NCBI GenBank assembly: GCA_922989275.2
Contig: OV277869.1
Coordinates: forward strand, 22,392,189 to 22,456,188
Source: Gari tellinella
Lineage: Eukaryota; Mollusca; Bivalvia; Cardiida; Psammobiidae
Direction of reading: 5' to 3'
Length of the DNA: 64,000 nucleotides
Numbering within the stretch: position 1 is the stretch's first letter; each line of letters opens with the position of its first letter. Positions 33,000 through 42,890 of this stretch are shown piece after piece. Position numbers and translations under genes: made by a program. The notes under the pieces are model-generated. The model ran no database searches. It saw nothing but the letters and a program-made list of their open reading frames with translations, and was not told the origin of the DNA.

Positions 33000-34055
33000 A
33001 AAAAGAAAAGAAAAAAAGAATATTGGACACTTCTAGCTCTTGTGGTTTTGTATTGATCTAGATGTGTATGCTGCTTTTTTAAAAAGGCTAGAGTCTACCA
33101 TATAACTCGAATTTAAATCTTAAATTAAAATTCATTTAGGCCTATCTAAAAGTTGTTTGAATTTTTTTCTACAGAAATGACGAGTGTAAAACTACACCCA
33201 GAAATAAGAACGATAACACTAGATCCAATCAAAATCGGATTTGGACTCAAGTAAGATCGCTCTATCAGATCGGGATCTAGAGAATCGCGATGATTAAATT
33301 AAGAAAGAAAAAACCGATCTAGATCTACCCGTACAATATGTAGATCTAGTAATGAGACTTTTTTCATTAAGAATTTCTGTAGCGTTGAAATCCTAAACCG
33401 AGACGAACCAGCTAGAAAATGCTGATTTGTAAACGAGTTGGTAGATCTAAGCCAGTTCAACATTTAGGTCTAGATCAGCACAATATCGCACTGATTATCA
33501 GATTTTTTTTATTGTAGATCTAGATCTATTATTATAAACATCAATCAAGGTATTATGGATGTCGCCATACTCTACGCAGCATTGTTTTCCCAGATTCTAT
33601 AGCTGGGAATTGGAACGGACATTTCTCTAAGCCGATTAACGATAGCTTCTGATCGTTTCTGGATCTACACGACCTTTCAAGTTCATCATAATCAATATGA
33701 ATATACCATCTATCTATTATCTTTTTTTTTTAACTGTATGCGACCTTGAATTAAGCTTGCCGTTACCCTTACTGACGAAGTGTGAAATGTCCGTCCAAGT
33801 TACAATGGTTGGGTGAAAGAGCCAATCAGCGTTTAGGCCTTTGTGTCGTCACAAAATGGATAAAAATCGAGGGTTCCGAATGATAGCTTTGCCAATATGG
33901 CGGCGCCCGTTCCAATTAGCGATAGCTTACCTGTATGCAGTAAATCGATCTTTTTCGTACCTTATCGATGAGTAATAATTGCAGGACCTTCATGAATGTT
34001 GCTTTTAGGATAAAATCTAGGATCTAAGACCATATTGTCATCAGCTGTCCGTTTT
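33000..34055. other. AGATCT-rich stretch with promoter-like motifs
   Basis: GATCTAGATC-type sequence recurs about ten times between 33050 and 33670. At 33825-33920 there are CCAATCAG, GTCGTCAC and ATATGGCGGCGCC (CCAAT box, CRE-like, YY1-like). No transcript start can be fixed and no coding exon follows on either strand. Confidence 0.3.
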
Positions 34056-34489
34056 CCTTTAAGTAACACCGTAATGGGTGTCCATGTGTTTGTATCCTGA
34101 CCAGATGCAGTTTTGCTCGGCATCTGATCAGACTCAGAGTCCAAAGTGTATATACATACAAATATTAGCGATTGTACTCTGGGTTATGCGTATAGTATGG
34201 GTTGTTTTAACACTTTTTGCATGCTGACGGCGAAACCATGATGACCTTTGCACACAATGACCCCGTGTGACGCGACATCTCATCAGGATCCAAACTGTTT
34301 GATACTATGACCATGTTTTATAAGAAATTTATATTTGTTGAACTCAAGCAAACGCCATTTTGTTGATGATGAATCATTACCCATCATGCAAGAGTAACCG
34401 ATGTGGCCTTGTGGGTTATAGCACTTTCAAATATTCAAATGTTCAGCACGCTCCATAAACGTTTAAATACGTAGGTGTATCATGTGAGT

Positions 34490-34650
34490 GTTCTTTGTGC
34501 CCACGATCCCATATATGGGACATAGGCAAACAGTGTAGACTCTGATCAGACGCCGCATTATGCGGCGTCTGATCAGAGTCTACACTGTTTACTGATAAGA
34601 ATTTCAATTTAAAACTAAATGGGCGTAAATGTGTTAAACCGTTGTCAAAG
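34490..34650. repeat. Repeat with perfect shared-core palindrome
   Basis: CCCATATATGGGACATAGG is followed by a perfect palindrome at 34527-34591 (CAAACAGTGTAGACTCTGAT, apex CGCCGCATTATGCGGCG). Confidence 0.85.
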
Positions 34651-35674
34651 GCATATTGAGCAATCCAACACAAACTCATGGGAACATTCTTACCAAATAA
34701 ACCCGTTAATGCCACAGCCTTGTGTCCGTGTTACACGACATCATCATGATCAGTTTCCAAAATATTATTCACTCAGATGAATGTAACTCATCGGAGTTTT
34801 TAGAAACAATAGAACAGAACAGAACATAACTTTATTTCATAAAACTGGTGTCTGTTTCTTAATTTCATGCCGTTAAGATTTGAGTTACGGGGAGAATATT
34901 GTCGTTCCCTCTGTTGTTTACAACTCCGAGTTTGACAGTTCCCTTACCATTTGCTTAGAACATTGCATCTGAGGAATATAAAGGGTGAAATTAAGCCACT
35001 AGAAGTTTTTTATCTTTCTCTTGCCGCACATAATAATCGCCACTTGTAAACTTTACACTTATATTAAACGTATTGCAGTACATTTTTCACATGTACATGC
35101 ACATACAAATCAACCAATGCCCTGAAACACCCTGTAGTATATATAATATGGGCTAAAATTATAACTACAATGTACGTATATCTGTCATGTTCTGCTTCAT
35201 ATGTCTTTAGCAGGATACGTTTGTATGATCGTTTTGAGAGAGCTGTTTCAAATAGTTTGTATCAAGAGAGGATACTGACCAACTCTCTATCGTCATGATC
35301 CAAACTTTTAACCAGATCTCATTATCTGTTATTTTCTATAAAAAAAAACATCACTTGAAATATATCTGATGTTTTCTTACATGAAATGGCAGGTAAGGAG
35401 ATACAGTAAAACCTCTCTATTGCGACACTCAAAAGAAGGCTAATTGTGTGAACTAAGACAGGTGACAGTTTAAAGCAATTTGTATGAGCTTTCTGATTTA
35501 CGTTCACATTGCTTTAAGCAGTAAACTGTCTTCAACGACTTATATTTGACACATGGTATTTTAGTGGTCGTAATAGAGAACTTCTACTGTATTCGGATGT
35601 TAGAAAATGTTGCAAGCGACATATTTGTGAGACGAAACCTGCCTAGGCCTACAGATGTACGAAAGGTTAAACTA

Positions 35675-35860
35675 CAGTGGTGGAGACATTATTCTTTCCA
35701 TTAACTACTTTACACTAAAACTATTATTTCAATTTCCAACTGTTTGCCATCCGAATAAAAACAGTTAGAAATGTTAAAAGTTGTCATTTTCTTCATATTG
35801 CACTGCGTTTGCGTTTCGTTTACGTTAAACAGACAGGAGAGCATAACATCTTCTCCACTG
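35675..35860. mobile_element. Family A MITE lacking its palindrome
   Basis: CAGTGGTGGAGACATTATTC at the left, GCGTTTGCGTTTCGTTTACG and AACATCTTCTCCACTG at the right. TA flanks it. The central GACGCCG palindrome is deleted. Confidence 0.8.
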
Positions 35861-36029
35861 TACCTAGATAAGTATACTCATGTTTCGCATGACAGTGCAC
35901 AGCAGGTTTATAACCATTATGCTCGTGTGCTAGTGTTTTGTGTATAACACTGGTTCAACAGCAGCATATAGACCTGAGTAGAAACTGCAACTGTGATACA
36001 TGCTGGAAGATTTCATTGTAGATATACGA

Positions 36030-36590
36030 AGGGGATATTAGACACTGCATGTAGTGTTGATACTTTCTAGTCCGGCAGAGGGCTGACTGGACCTGGAAAA
36101 GTGAAAACACACAGTTAGACAACAGTTCTTTCTTTTCAGCTGTTCTTGTTCCAATTCAAAAGATGTCTGTTACTGTGTTAAATCTTGAAAGGGAATGTGC
36201 CCTCAACAATGTCCGTGTATTTGTCCACCATCAATATCAATAATAAATTCCCTTTTGAATGGAGATTTAAATGACATTTCATTCGTCTTTCTTGTTTTAT
36301 GGTATGCCCGACGGCCTAGGTTTCGAGTTATTTCTTGTGCATGTGAATACCTACTACACTGTATGATGTTGTCGGACTTCCAAATATTTTCTTTCTTATA
36401 CAATACCAGGAATTATTTCAACTTTTGTTTTATGTTTACATATTACATGGACCACTGTCTTATTAGTTTGTATGTGCTCAATCTGAAAAATCTCGTCATC
36501 TAGAATTGTCAGCTGCATTATCTTCTCTTTGTCTTCAGTGAGAGAATTACATTTTGGTGATGTGCTGTTAGCATGCAACTAATAGTGTAA
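36030..36590. other. Gene-free stretch
   Basis: A 102-codon frame at 36195-36503 (MCPQQCPCICPPSISIINSL at its start) has no recognisable domain and no supporting signals. No repeat is identified. Confidence 0.35.
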
Positions 36591-36593
36591 ATA

Positions 36594-37527
36594 TTTTTCG
36601 GCGGAGCTGTCTGGTTTCTATTTAGTCACACTTTCTATTTGGCCACACATTTCAACCAATTATATTTGATCAGAAATTTAGAGTTGAGAGCACCTGTTGA
36701 AACTGAATAGTCTGATTGGATAGTAGCCAGGGCTCCAGATAAGGGAATAATTTCAAAATTTAAAATCTTTATTTGTGCATTAAACCCTGTGGTGTCACTA
36801 TACATTTGAATTGTCTCTTCGAGACAATCAAAATGAGTGGTAACACCATAGGGTTTGGTGCTGAAAGGAGTGAATAAATGTGATTTGTTAAGTTTACTCC
36901 CTCTTATCTGGAGCCCTGTAGGCTGGTCTATGTCCAATTACAGTTTTCCCAGATATGGACTGTGAGTAAAATTTAGAGACACAGACCAGACTGTTTACTA
37001 CACTGGGCTGATGCAATATTCTATTTTAAGATGACATCTGAAATCTTTTTATAGATATAAAGAGGAAGCTAGGTGTTTTGTAATTGTTTACTACCAATTT
37101 GTTTTAATTGTTAACTATTTGTACACATTTACCATACATTAAAAGCAATATTATATATAAATGGCCTCAAGTGAGTTAAACACAATCGTGTGGTTTCATC
37201 ATTATTTACAAGAGTGAAGTTCAGCAGAGTGTTGAATCTGTACATTTGTGTATGCTATAGTTTGTTTCAAGAACCTCTATGAATGAAGTTTGATATATAG
37301 AACAATAGATTAATATGAGGATCTCCTACCAGTAGCTAGGATATGAGTTAAATTATTGTTTTGTTTTGCATTTCTGTTTCAATTGTATACTTTTATTTTT
37401 TGCTGTTCAATCCAAGATATTACAATTCTTTGAAAACCTCAATTTCATTCAATTTTGCACACCCATCTATATAGCCTTAGTTCAACCACTCATTCCGCCG
37501 AATATCTTTTTTAAAGATATTTCTTGT
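36594..37527 (+). mobile_element. Family E element, copy 1
   Basis: Left TTTTTCGGCGGAGCTG and right CATTCCGCCGAATATC share the inverted TTCGGCGGA. A strong internal hairpin at 36782-36856 (AAACCCTGTGGTGTCACTAT / AACACCATAGGGTTT) has the apex GTCTCTTCGAGAC. It is close to copies at 40281 and 62703. A 100-codon minus frame (36635-36937) recurs in copy 2 but is broken in copy 3. Confidence 0.85.
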
Positions 37528-37543
37528 TTATTATCACTTGCTA

Positions 37544-37612
37544 CAAACAGCAAATAGCCAGATCAGAGGACGCGCTTTTAGCGCGTCCTCTGATCTGACT
37601 ATTTGCTGTTTG
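37544..37612. repeat. Palindrome with a variant core
   Basis: Arms CAAACAGCAAATAGCCAGAT and its mirror. The apex is GAGGACGCGC / GCGCGTCCTC rather than GACGCCG. There is one mismatch over 33 bases. It lies 17 bases after family E copy 1. Confidence 0.9.
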
Positions 37613-37619
37613 CAAACGT

Positions 37620-39270
37620 TTATGATCGAAAAATAAGCGTAAAACGATTTTGACTTCCGCAAAAAATTTGCGTAAGTAGTTTAGTAAAACGGTCCCCAGG
37701 ATTTTGCCACCAAGCCTATATAGTAAGAACGAAATATTTTGAGGTGCAAAAGCATGTTACGTTGCTGCGGGTACTTATAGTACATCATCAGTCACATACC
37801 TAAACGGAAATATTAATCAAAACCACGATGGCCAATGTCAGAGGTCAAAATTACTAATTGACAATGTCACTTGTTTTACTCTTGTAGTTGCACATGCATG
37901 TGAAACTATGGGACTGCAACTTTAGTAGATTTACTTAGTCCAAACTGACCCGAACGAAAAACAATTAACAAATGTCAAAGAGGTCAAGGCCGAAAGTCAA
38001 GGTTACCAAACTGCAATGCAACATCTACATTCATTAAGGCGTAGCTATGGTTGAAATTACATGGGTGGGTAAAGTGGAACTATATCAAAACGCTCAATGG
38101 TTACATAATGTCACCCTGGAGAGGACTTACATAGGCAATGCGTGTTGTCCAATCCATTTCATTATTTGAATAAAATATTGTTTAAACCAATGTCACCCGG
38201 CCAATTCCGAATGACAATGCTTAGAACTATCAGTATCAATCAAGAAAAAAACTTAAGTCGCAATTTCTAGGTGTGCATCTAAATCCCGATTTCTCTGCAG
38301 GACTATAGCTTAACTGTTTCAATACTAAGTAACTCTTTGATATGATTACGTTCCCTTTAGGATCATTTTCGTTACCGAAACATGAACAAGTCTACTTGGA
38401 ATTCTGTTTTTTTTTAATACATACTGGTCTAAATTAGCTAACAGTATAGACCGAGATTAGAGGGTTCCTATATGAGGCCTTTGATCTGAGTATATACTTT
38501 TTGCAAATGTAATGCATATATTCTAAACAGGTTCATAGTGTTGAAAGAGTTAAGCATAGGTTTGTTGGTGCGTAGGACAGATGATTCAATAAAGTCATGA
38601 CATAATTTTGCTATACATGCTTGGAATCCCCTTAAGGTGTTACAATAAATCTTATATTCTAAGTTATTTCTAAATTAGAGAGAAAATGGTCAACGATGTA
38701 TCAAACGGCCATTCATTATTTCGGTACCTCGAATTTGCTTAAATTTATTCTGCAGTTTGATTTCAATATTGTAGAAATACTGAAGTCGACCATGTTTTGT
38801 ATTTCAAAATTAAAACGTAGCTTAGCAATATTTCAACCTTGAAATACGGATATGTTCGACCAGCCTTTTGGAATACGGACATGTTCGACTTAAGTTAGTC
38901 GAGATATCGAAGTTTGACTGTTTACTGTAACAAACATGCACCGCTCCAGCTGTCGCGAGTCTCACCTGTGTCTACATTGCTTGCCTATGTCTTTTTTCAC
39001 ATAGACAGACATATTAAGCGAGCGATGTAACCGAAATGGTTTTAAGCGTACATGTATATCTATGGTAACATCTGTTGTTAAGTATTTCTGTTGCTACCGT
39101 TTCTCAGCGTCCCAGTGTCTCATTGGGGTCTTCACAATTTGGCTAAGTTTGATACGAACAACCCATCTTACTCTCTTAACCGAGCTAGTCAGATGTGTAA
39201 ACCATCACCATGAGAGCTTTTAACCGTATAACTATGGTAACATGTAGAAATGATACAACCTCAGGCGCAA
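37620..39270. other. Gene-free stretch upstream of the tubulin promoter
   Basis: 37800-38220 contains repeat-like GGTCAAGGCCGAAAGTCAAG and CAATGTCACCCTGGAGAGG. 38440-38560 is a degraded short element (AACAGTATAGACCGAGATTA). 38755-38930 resembles the MITE at 46941 (AATACGGATATGTTCGACC). No gene was found. Confidence 0.4.
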
Positions 39271-39271
39271 A

Positions 39272-39432
39272 GGGGCGGAGTATAGAGATGGTATATACAA
39301 ACTGGTCCGACACAGCTTGCCTCACTAGCCTGACTCACCGTGGACTGATCAAGTCGAAGTGAGATAAGTGTCGGTGTATATATTTTATAATTAACCCTCT
39401 GGTTTATCTACCTACATATTTAAAACATCAAC
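39272..39432 (+). promoter_or_regulatory. Candidate core promoter and 5' UTR of alpha-tubulin
   Basis: A GC box (GGGGCGG, 39272-39278) is followed by a TATA-like stretch (TATATACA, 39292-39299). An initiator-like TCACTA lies at 39322-39327, about 32 bases after the TATA start, which is the usual spacing. About 110 bases of leader then run to an ATG in good context (CAACATG) that is immediately followed by a consensus splice donor. The assignment to the tubulin 7.2 kb downstream is inference. It rests on the tubulin coding sequence beginning at Arg2, so a separate exon ending in ATG is required. No cDNA evidence is available. Confidence 0.5.
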
Positions 39433-39435
39433 ATG
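39433..39435 (+). CDS. TUBA: Alpha-tubulin exon 1 coding part (start codon only)
   Basis: The ATG at 39433-39435 is directly followed by GTAAGT, a perfect donor. Exon 2 starts at codon 2 (Arg-Glu-Cys), so the missing Met must come from an upstream exon ending in ATG at phase 0. An intron directly after the initiator codon is common in animal alpha-tubulin genes. This is the best ATG-donor combination seen upstream and it has a promoter-like leader. Another candidate, ATG|GTTTAT near 46515, is weaker. Distance (7.2 kb) makes the link uncertain. Confidence 0.55.
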
Positions 39436-39585
39436 GTAAGTGACATGTTCTTAATTATCTTTATTGGTAACTTTTATCATATTATTTTATAGACTTGTAT
39501 GGTATCATCTGACTTTAAGATGCTGTATGACATTAACATGCAACAGGTGTTAACATTTTGCCTTTAAAACGAGTCTTTGAATTTG

Positions 39586-39640
39586 TAAACAGTATTAGCC
39601 CTGTTCAGACGCCGAGTTGATCAGGATTCAAACTGTTTGC
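39586..39640. repeat. Palindrome, shared-core type, short
   Basis: TAAACAGTATTAGCCCTGTT, apex GACGCCG, then TGATCAGGATTCAAACTGTT. The right half of the apex is deleted. Confidence 0.6.
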
Positions 39641-40194
39641 CACCCATAGTTTAAGTTTCCTTTTATCTGAATTTAAAATACGGGGTTAACATATAACATA
39701 TGTTAATCTTTAGCTTGCTAAACGCGATTTGACAGCCATCTGCAAACAGCCTGGGACCTGCCTAGATGTAAAGTTATTCAGCATCTAAACGTTTTGACGA
39801 TTGTATATGTTCGACAAAAAGGTCATGAGAAACTTAATTAACATTATTTGAAAAGTACCATTTTAGCTTACCTAAACGACGCTCAGGGTGAGCTATAAGG
39901 ATCACATTTTGTGCGGCTCCATCTGTCGACTTGTCCGTCCACACTTAGTTTTATTACAAATCTAGTGTGTACAAATATTTATGCTTTATCCACATGTTAT
40001 TCTCGAAAAATCTAGGACAAGGTCGAACATAGGTTATGTGGGGTCAAAGTGCTGAAATAAATAAAATCAATGTTGACTCTGGCGAAACCCTTTCATAGCC
40101 ATGGCGTCATCAATTTTCTACATTTATCGTCTGCTTTTTATTTCTAAAATTAAAATTTTAGGTATTTTGACATACGTTATATCGAATTTAGTGT

Positions 40195-40260
40195 CAAACC
40201 ATTTGGATCCTGGTCAGAAGCCGCGTGACGCGGCGTCTTTTCAAGATCCAAACTCTTTGC
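40195..40260. repeat. Palindrome, shared-core type, in a C3 element
   Basis: CAAACCATTTGGATCCTGGT, apex GCCGCGTGACGCGGCGTC, mirrored side. It is preceded by TTTATCGTCTGCTTTT. Confidence 0.75.
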
Positions 40261-40262
40261 TA

Positions 40263-41486
40263 CAGCGGAGAAAACGTTATTTTTTCGGCGGAGCTGACTG
40301 GTTTCTATTTTGCCACACTTTGTATTTGGCCACACATTTCAACCAATTATATTTGATCAGAAATTTAGAATTAAGAGCACCTGTTGAAACTGAATAGTCT
40401 GATTGGATAGTAGCCAGGGCTCCAGATAAGAGAATTATTTCAAAACTTAAAATCTTTATTTGTGCATTAAACCCTGTGGTGTCACTATACATTTGAATTG
40501 TCTCTTCGAGACAAACAAAATGAGTGGTAACACCATAGGGTTTGGTGCTGAAAGGAGTGAAAAAATGTGATTTGTTTAGTTTACTCCCTCTTATCTGGAG
40601 CCCTGTAGGCTGGTCTATGTCCAATTACAGTTTTACCAGATGTGGACTGTGAGTGTAAAATTTAGAGATACAGACTGCACTGTTTACTACACTGGGATGA
40701 TGCAATTATACTCTTCTATTTTAAGATATGACATCTGAAATCTTTTTATAGATATACAGAGGAAGCTAGTGTTTTGTAATTGTTTACAACCAATTTATTT
40801 TAATTGTTAACTATTTGTACACATTTACCATACATTAAAAGCAATATTATATATAAAATTAATGGCCTCAAGTGAGTTAAACACAGTCGTGTTGTTTCAT
40901 CATTATTTACAAGAGTGAAGTTCAGCAGACTGTTGTATCTGTACATTTGTGTATGCTATAGTTTGTTTCAAGAAACTCTATGAATGAAGTTTGATATATA
41001 GAACAATAGATTAATGTGAGGATCTCCTACCAGTAGCTAGGATATGAGTTAAATTATTGTTCTGTTTTGCATTTCTGTACATGAGAGTTTTGCATTTTAA
41101 ATAAAATTTACTGTTTCAATTTTTTTTTGCTTTTCAATCCAAGATATTACAATTCTTTGAAAACCAAAATTTCATTTAATTTTGCACACCCATGCATCTA
41201 TATATATAGCCTTCATTCAACCACTCATTCCGCCGAATATCTTTTTTAAAGATATTTCTTGTTCCCAATAAACGCGTTTACGCTTAAACTGTTATTTGCA
41301 GTGCAAACAGTTAGGAGCCAGATCAGACGCCGGGTAACCCGGCGTCTGATCAGGCTCCAAACTGTTTGCCACCAAGATAAACATGAAATATCAGAATTGT
41401 CAAAAAGTTGTACTTTTTAACGTTTTAGTGTTTTGCGTTTGTGTACGTTTGCGTTTAAACGGGAAAGAATAACAGATTCTCCACTG
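40263..41486. mobile_element. Family A MITE split by a family E element
   Basis: CAGCGGAGAAAACGTTATT (40263-40280) continues after the insertion at 41263 with CCCAATAAACGCGTTTACGC, the shared palindrome, and GGGAAAGAATAACAGATTCT with CCACTG. TA lies outside both ends. Confidence 0.88.
40281..41262 (+). mobile_element. Family E element, copy 2 (inserted in family A)
   Basis: It closely matches 36594-37527, with small insertions (CATGAGAGTTTTGCATTTTA near 41080). The hairpin with apex CTCTTCGAGAC is kept. The boundaries are fixed by the interrupted family A element. Confidence 0.88.
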
Positions 41487-41489
41487 TAA

Positions 41490-42140
41490 CCATTGTACTC
41501 AGGACAAGGTATGGCAGTGAAGCCGGGTTCTATAATCAATGTCATATCCGGTTACAATGGTTAAGTCAAGTGATTTTCCGGTTTGAATATTCGAACGTGT
41601 TACATCTTAATCTACATTATCTGTGAAAACTGCACACAGATTTTAAAACGCTAGATTGAAAACTTAAGTAAGCCTAATTTATTCAAATTGTGTTATAGTG
41701 TTGCTATGCCAACCCTTATCTGTAAATTACTCATCACAATATTACAATTGAAATTTTCCGTACCTTTACAGACGTTTTCTTAAATTAGGTTAAAAGGAAA
41801 TAGAGTGAGGAGCACTCTGCTTTACTTTCAGCTTACTTTAATTGACTACATGAACAGGCTATTGGTGTTAAAGTAGTATTCTCTTTTATTTATAATAAGT
41901 AACGTTATAAGTAATACCTAATAAAGGTTTCAGCTTGGTGTTTATCCAATGAAAAATCTACATGTCGTTTACAGATTATTAATTTTTTCGCGCCGACACT
42001 CTCATTGCAACGTGTCAAATTCAAATGCGCAGTTGGCAAAAAACGCCTTAACGTACAGTTTACTAAATTAATACTGTAACGATTTAGTGCAAAACAGTTG
42101 GTCCATATAACATAACCTTGAAATATTTTACGACATTATA
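41490..42140. other. Intronic stretch with a hairpin element
   Basis: 41790-41850 carries the CAGGTTGAAA-type hairpin remnant (GCTTTACTTTCAGCTTAC). The rest is unassigned. Confidence 0.35.
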
Positions 42141-42144
42141 CATA

Positions 42145-42511
42145 CAGTTCTCCTTCTCTACAACGACACCCAATGGGAGACATATGCTGTGCGTGTTGTT
42201 CGGTGGAGTCGCTATAGGGAGGACAAATTAAGACTTGGCTTATATTTACAAACACCTTGAATCCAGATCAGACGCCGCGTCACGCGGCGTCTGGTCTGGA
42301 TTCAAGCTGTTTGTCACTCGTTATTATATTTCTTCTGTCAAAATGTCCACTCATATGTAACTTTGAGAAAAACCAGCAGACGACACTTTTAAGCAGGAGA
42401 TATTGCAGACGTGATAAGGTTGAACACAATTTATTGTTTGGGGAACAGCGACATGCGTCGTTGTTAGGAGGAGATCGTCGTTGAGAGGGCCGTTGTAGTA
42501 AGGGAGCACTG
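42145..42511. mobile_element. Family B MITE, complete
   Basis: CAGTTCTCCTTCTCTACAAC and GTTGTAGTAAGGGAGCACTG, TA on both sides, perfect shared palindrome at the centre (GACGCCGCGTCACGCGGCGTC apex). Confidence 0.88.
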
Positions 42512-42809
42512 TACATCTACTATAAACCATTGGGTCGATGTAGTATATAATTACCGGTTATAATGTTCATAGTGCGTAAATAACATATGTCTATACGCTC
42601 GTCACGTTTCTCATTCAGAACATATAGGTTATTTCCGTCGAGTTTAAATAAAAGCATTCGGGCTTGACGGAAATAGCCGACATGCTCCTGAAACTCTCTT
42701 GCTCTGTACTTCGCTGTAGCTGGTACATTTATACATGCACATTAAAATAACTCTATTCAAGGGTTATTTCAACTACCCAAATCCTTATACCTCCAACCAA
42801 CCTTTAGCT

Positions 42810-42890
42810 GATACTGGTCATTAGAATCGTCTCGTAGAGACAATTCTAATGAGGAGTTACAACGTATGGTTCGGCGGAGACATTAAAGAG
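42810..42890. repeat. Hairpin with family E-like apex
   Basis: TCATTAGAATCGTCTC / GAGACAATTCTAATGA around GTA, then TTCGGCGGAG. Probably a fragment related to family E. Confidence 0.45.

Larger units (their letters stand above)
34060..36030 (+). repeat. Segmental duplication, upstream arm
   Basis: Low-copy landmarks appear in the same order and orientation at 56695-59060. They are TTCAAATGTTCAGCACGCTC, ACCGAGTTTGACA-like sequence, ATGCCCTGAAACACCCTG, ACCTGCC(T/G)AGGCCTA and AGTATACTCATGTTTCGCAT with GCTCGTGTGCTAGTGTTT. The arms differ by private insertions (a shared-core repeat at 34490-34640 and a family A MITE at 35675-35860 here). Confidence 0.8.

Noticed and set aside
36195..36503. 102-codon frame with Cys-rich start
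   Set aside because: No domain, no splice or promoter context, AT-rich codons. Likely chance.
40277..40624. 115-codon minus frame conserved between two family E copies (also 36635-36937)
   Set aside because: Conservation is explained by recent common origin of the repeats. The third copy (62.7 kb) is broken and no domain is recognisable.
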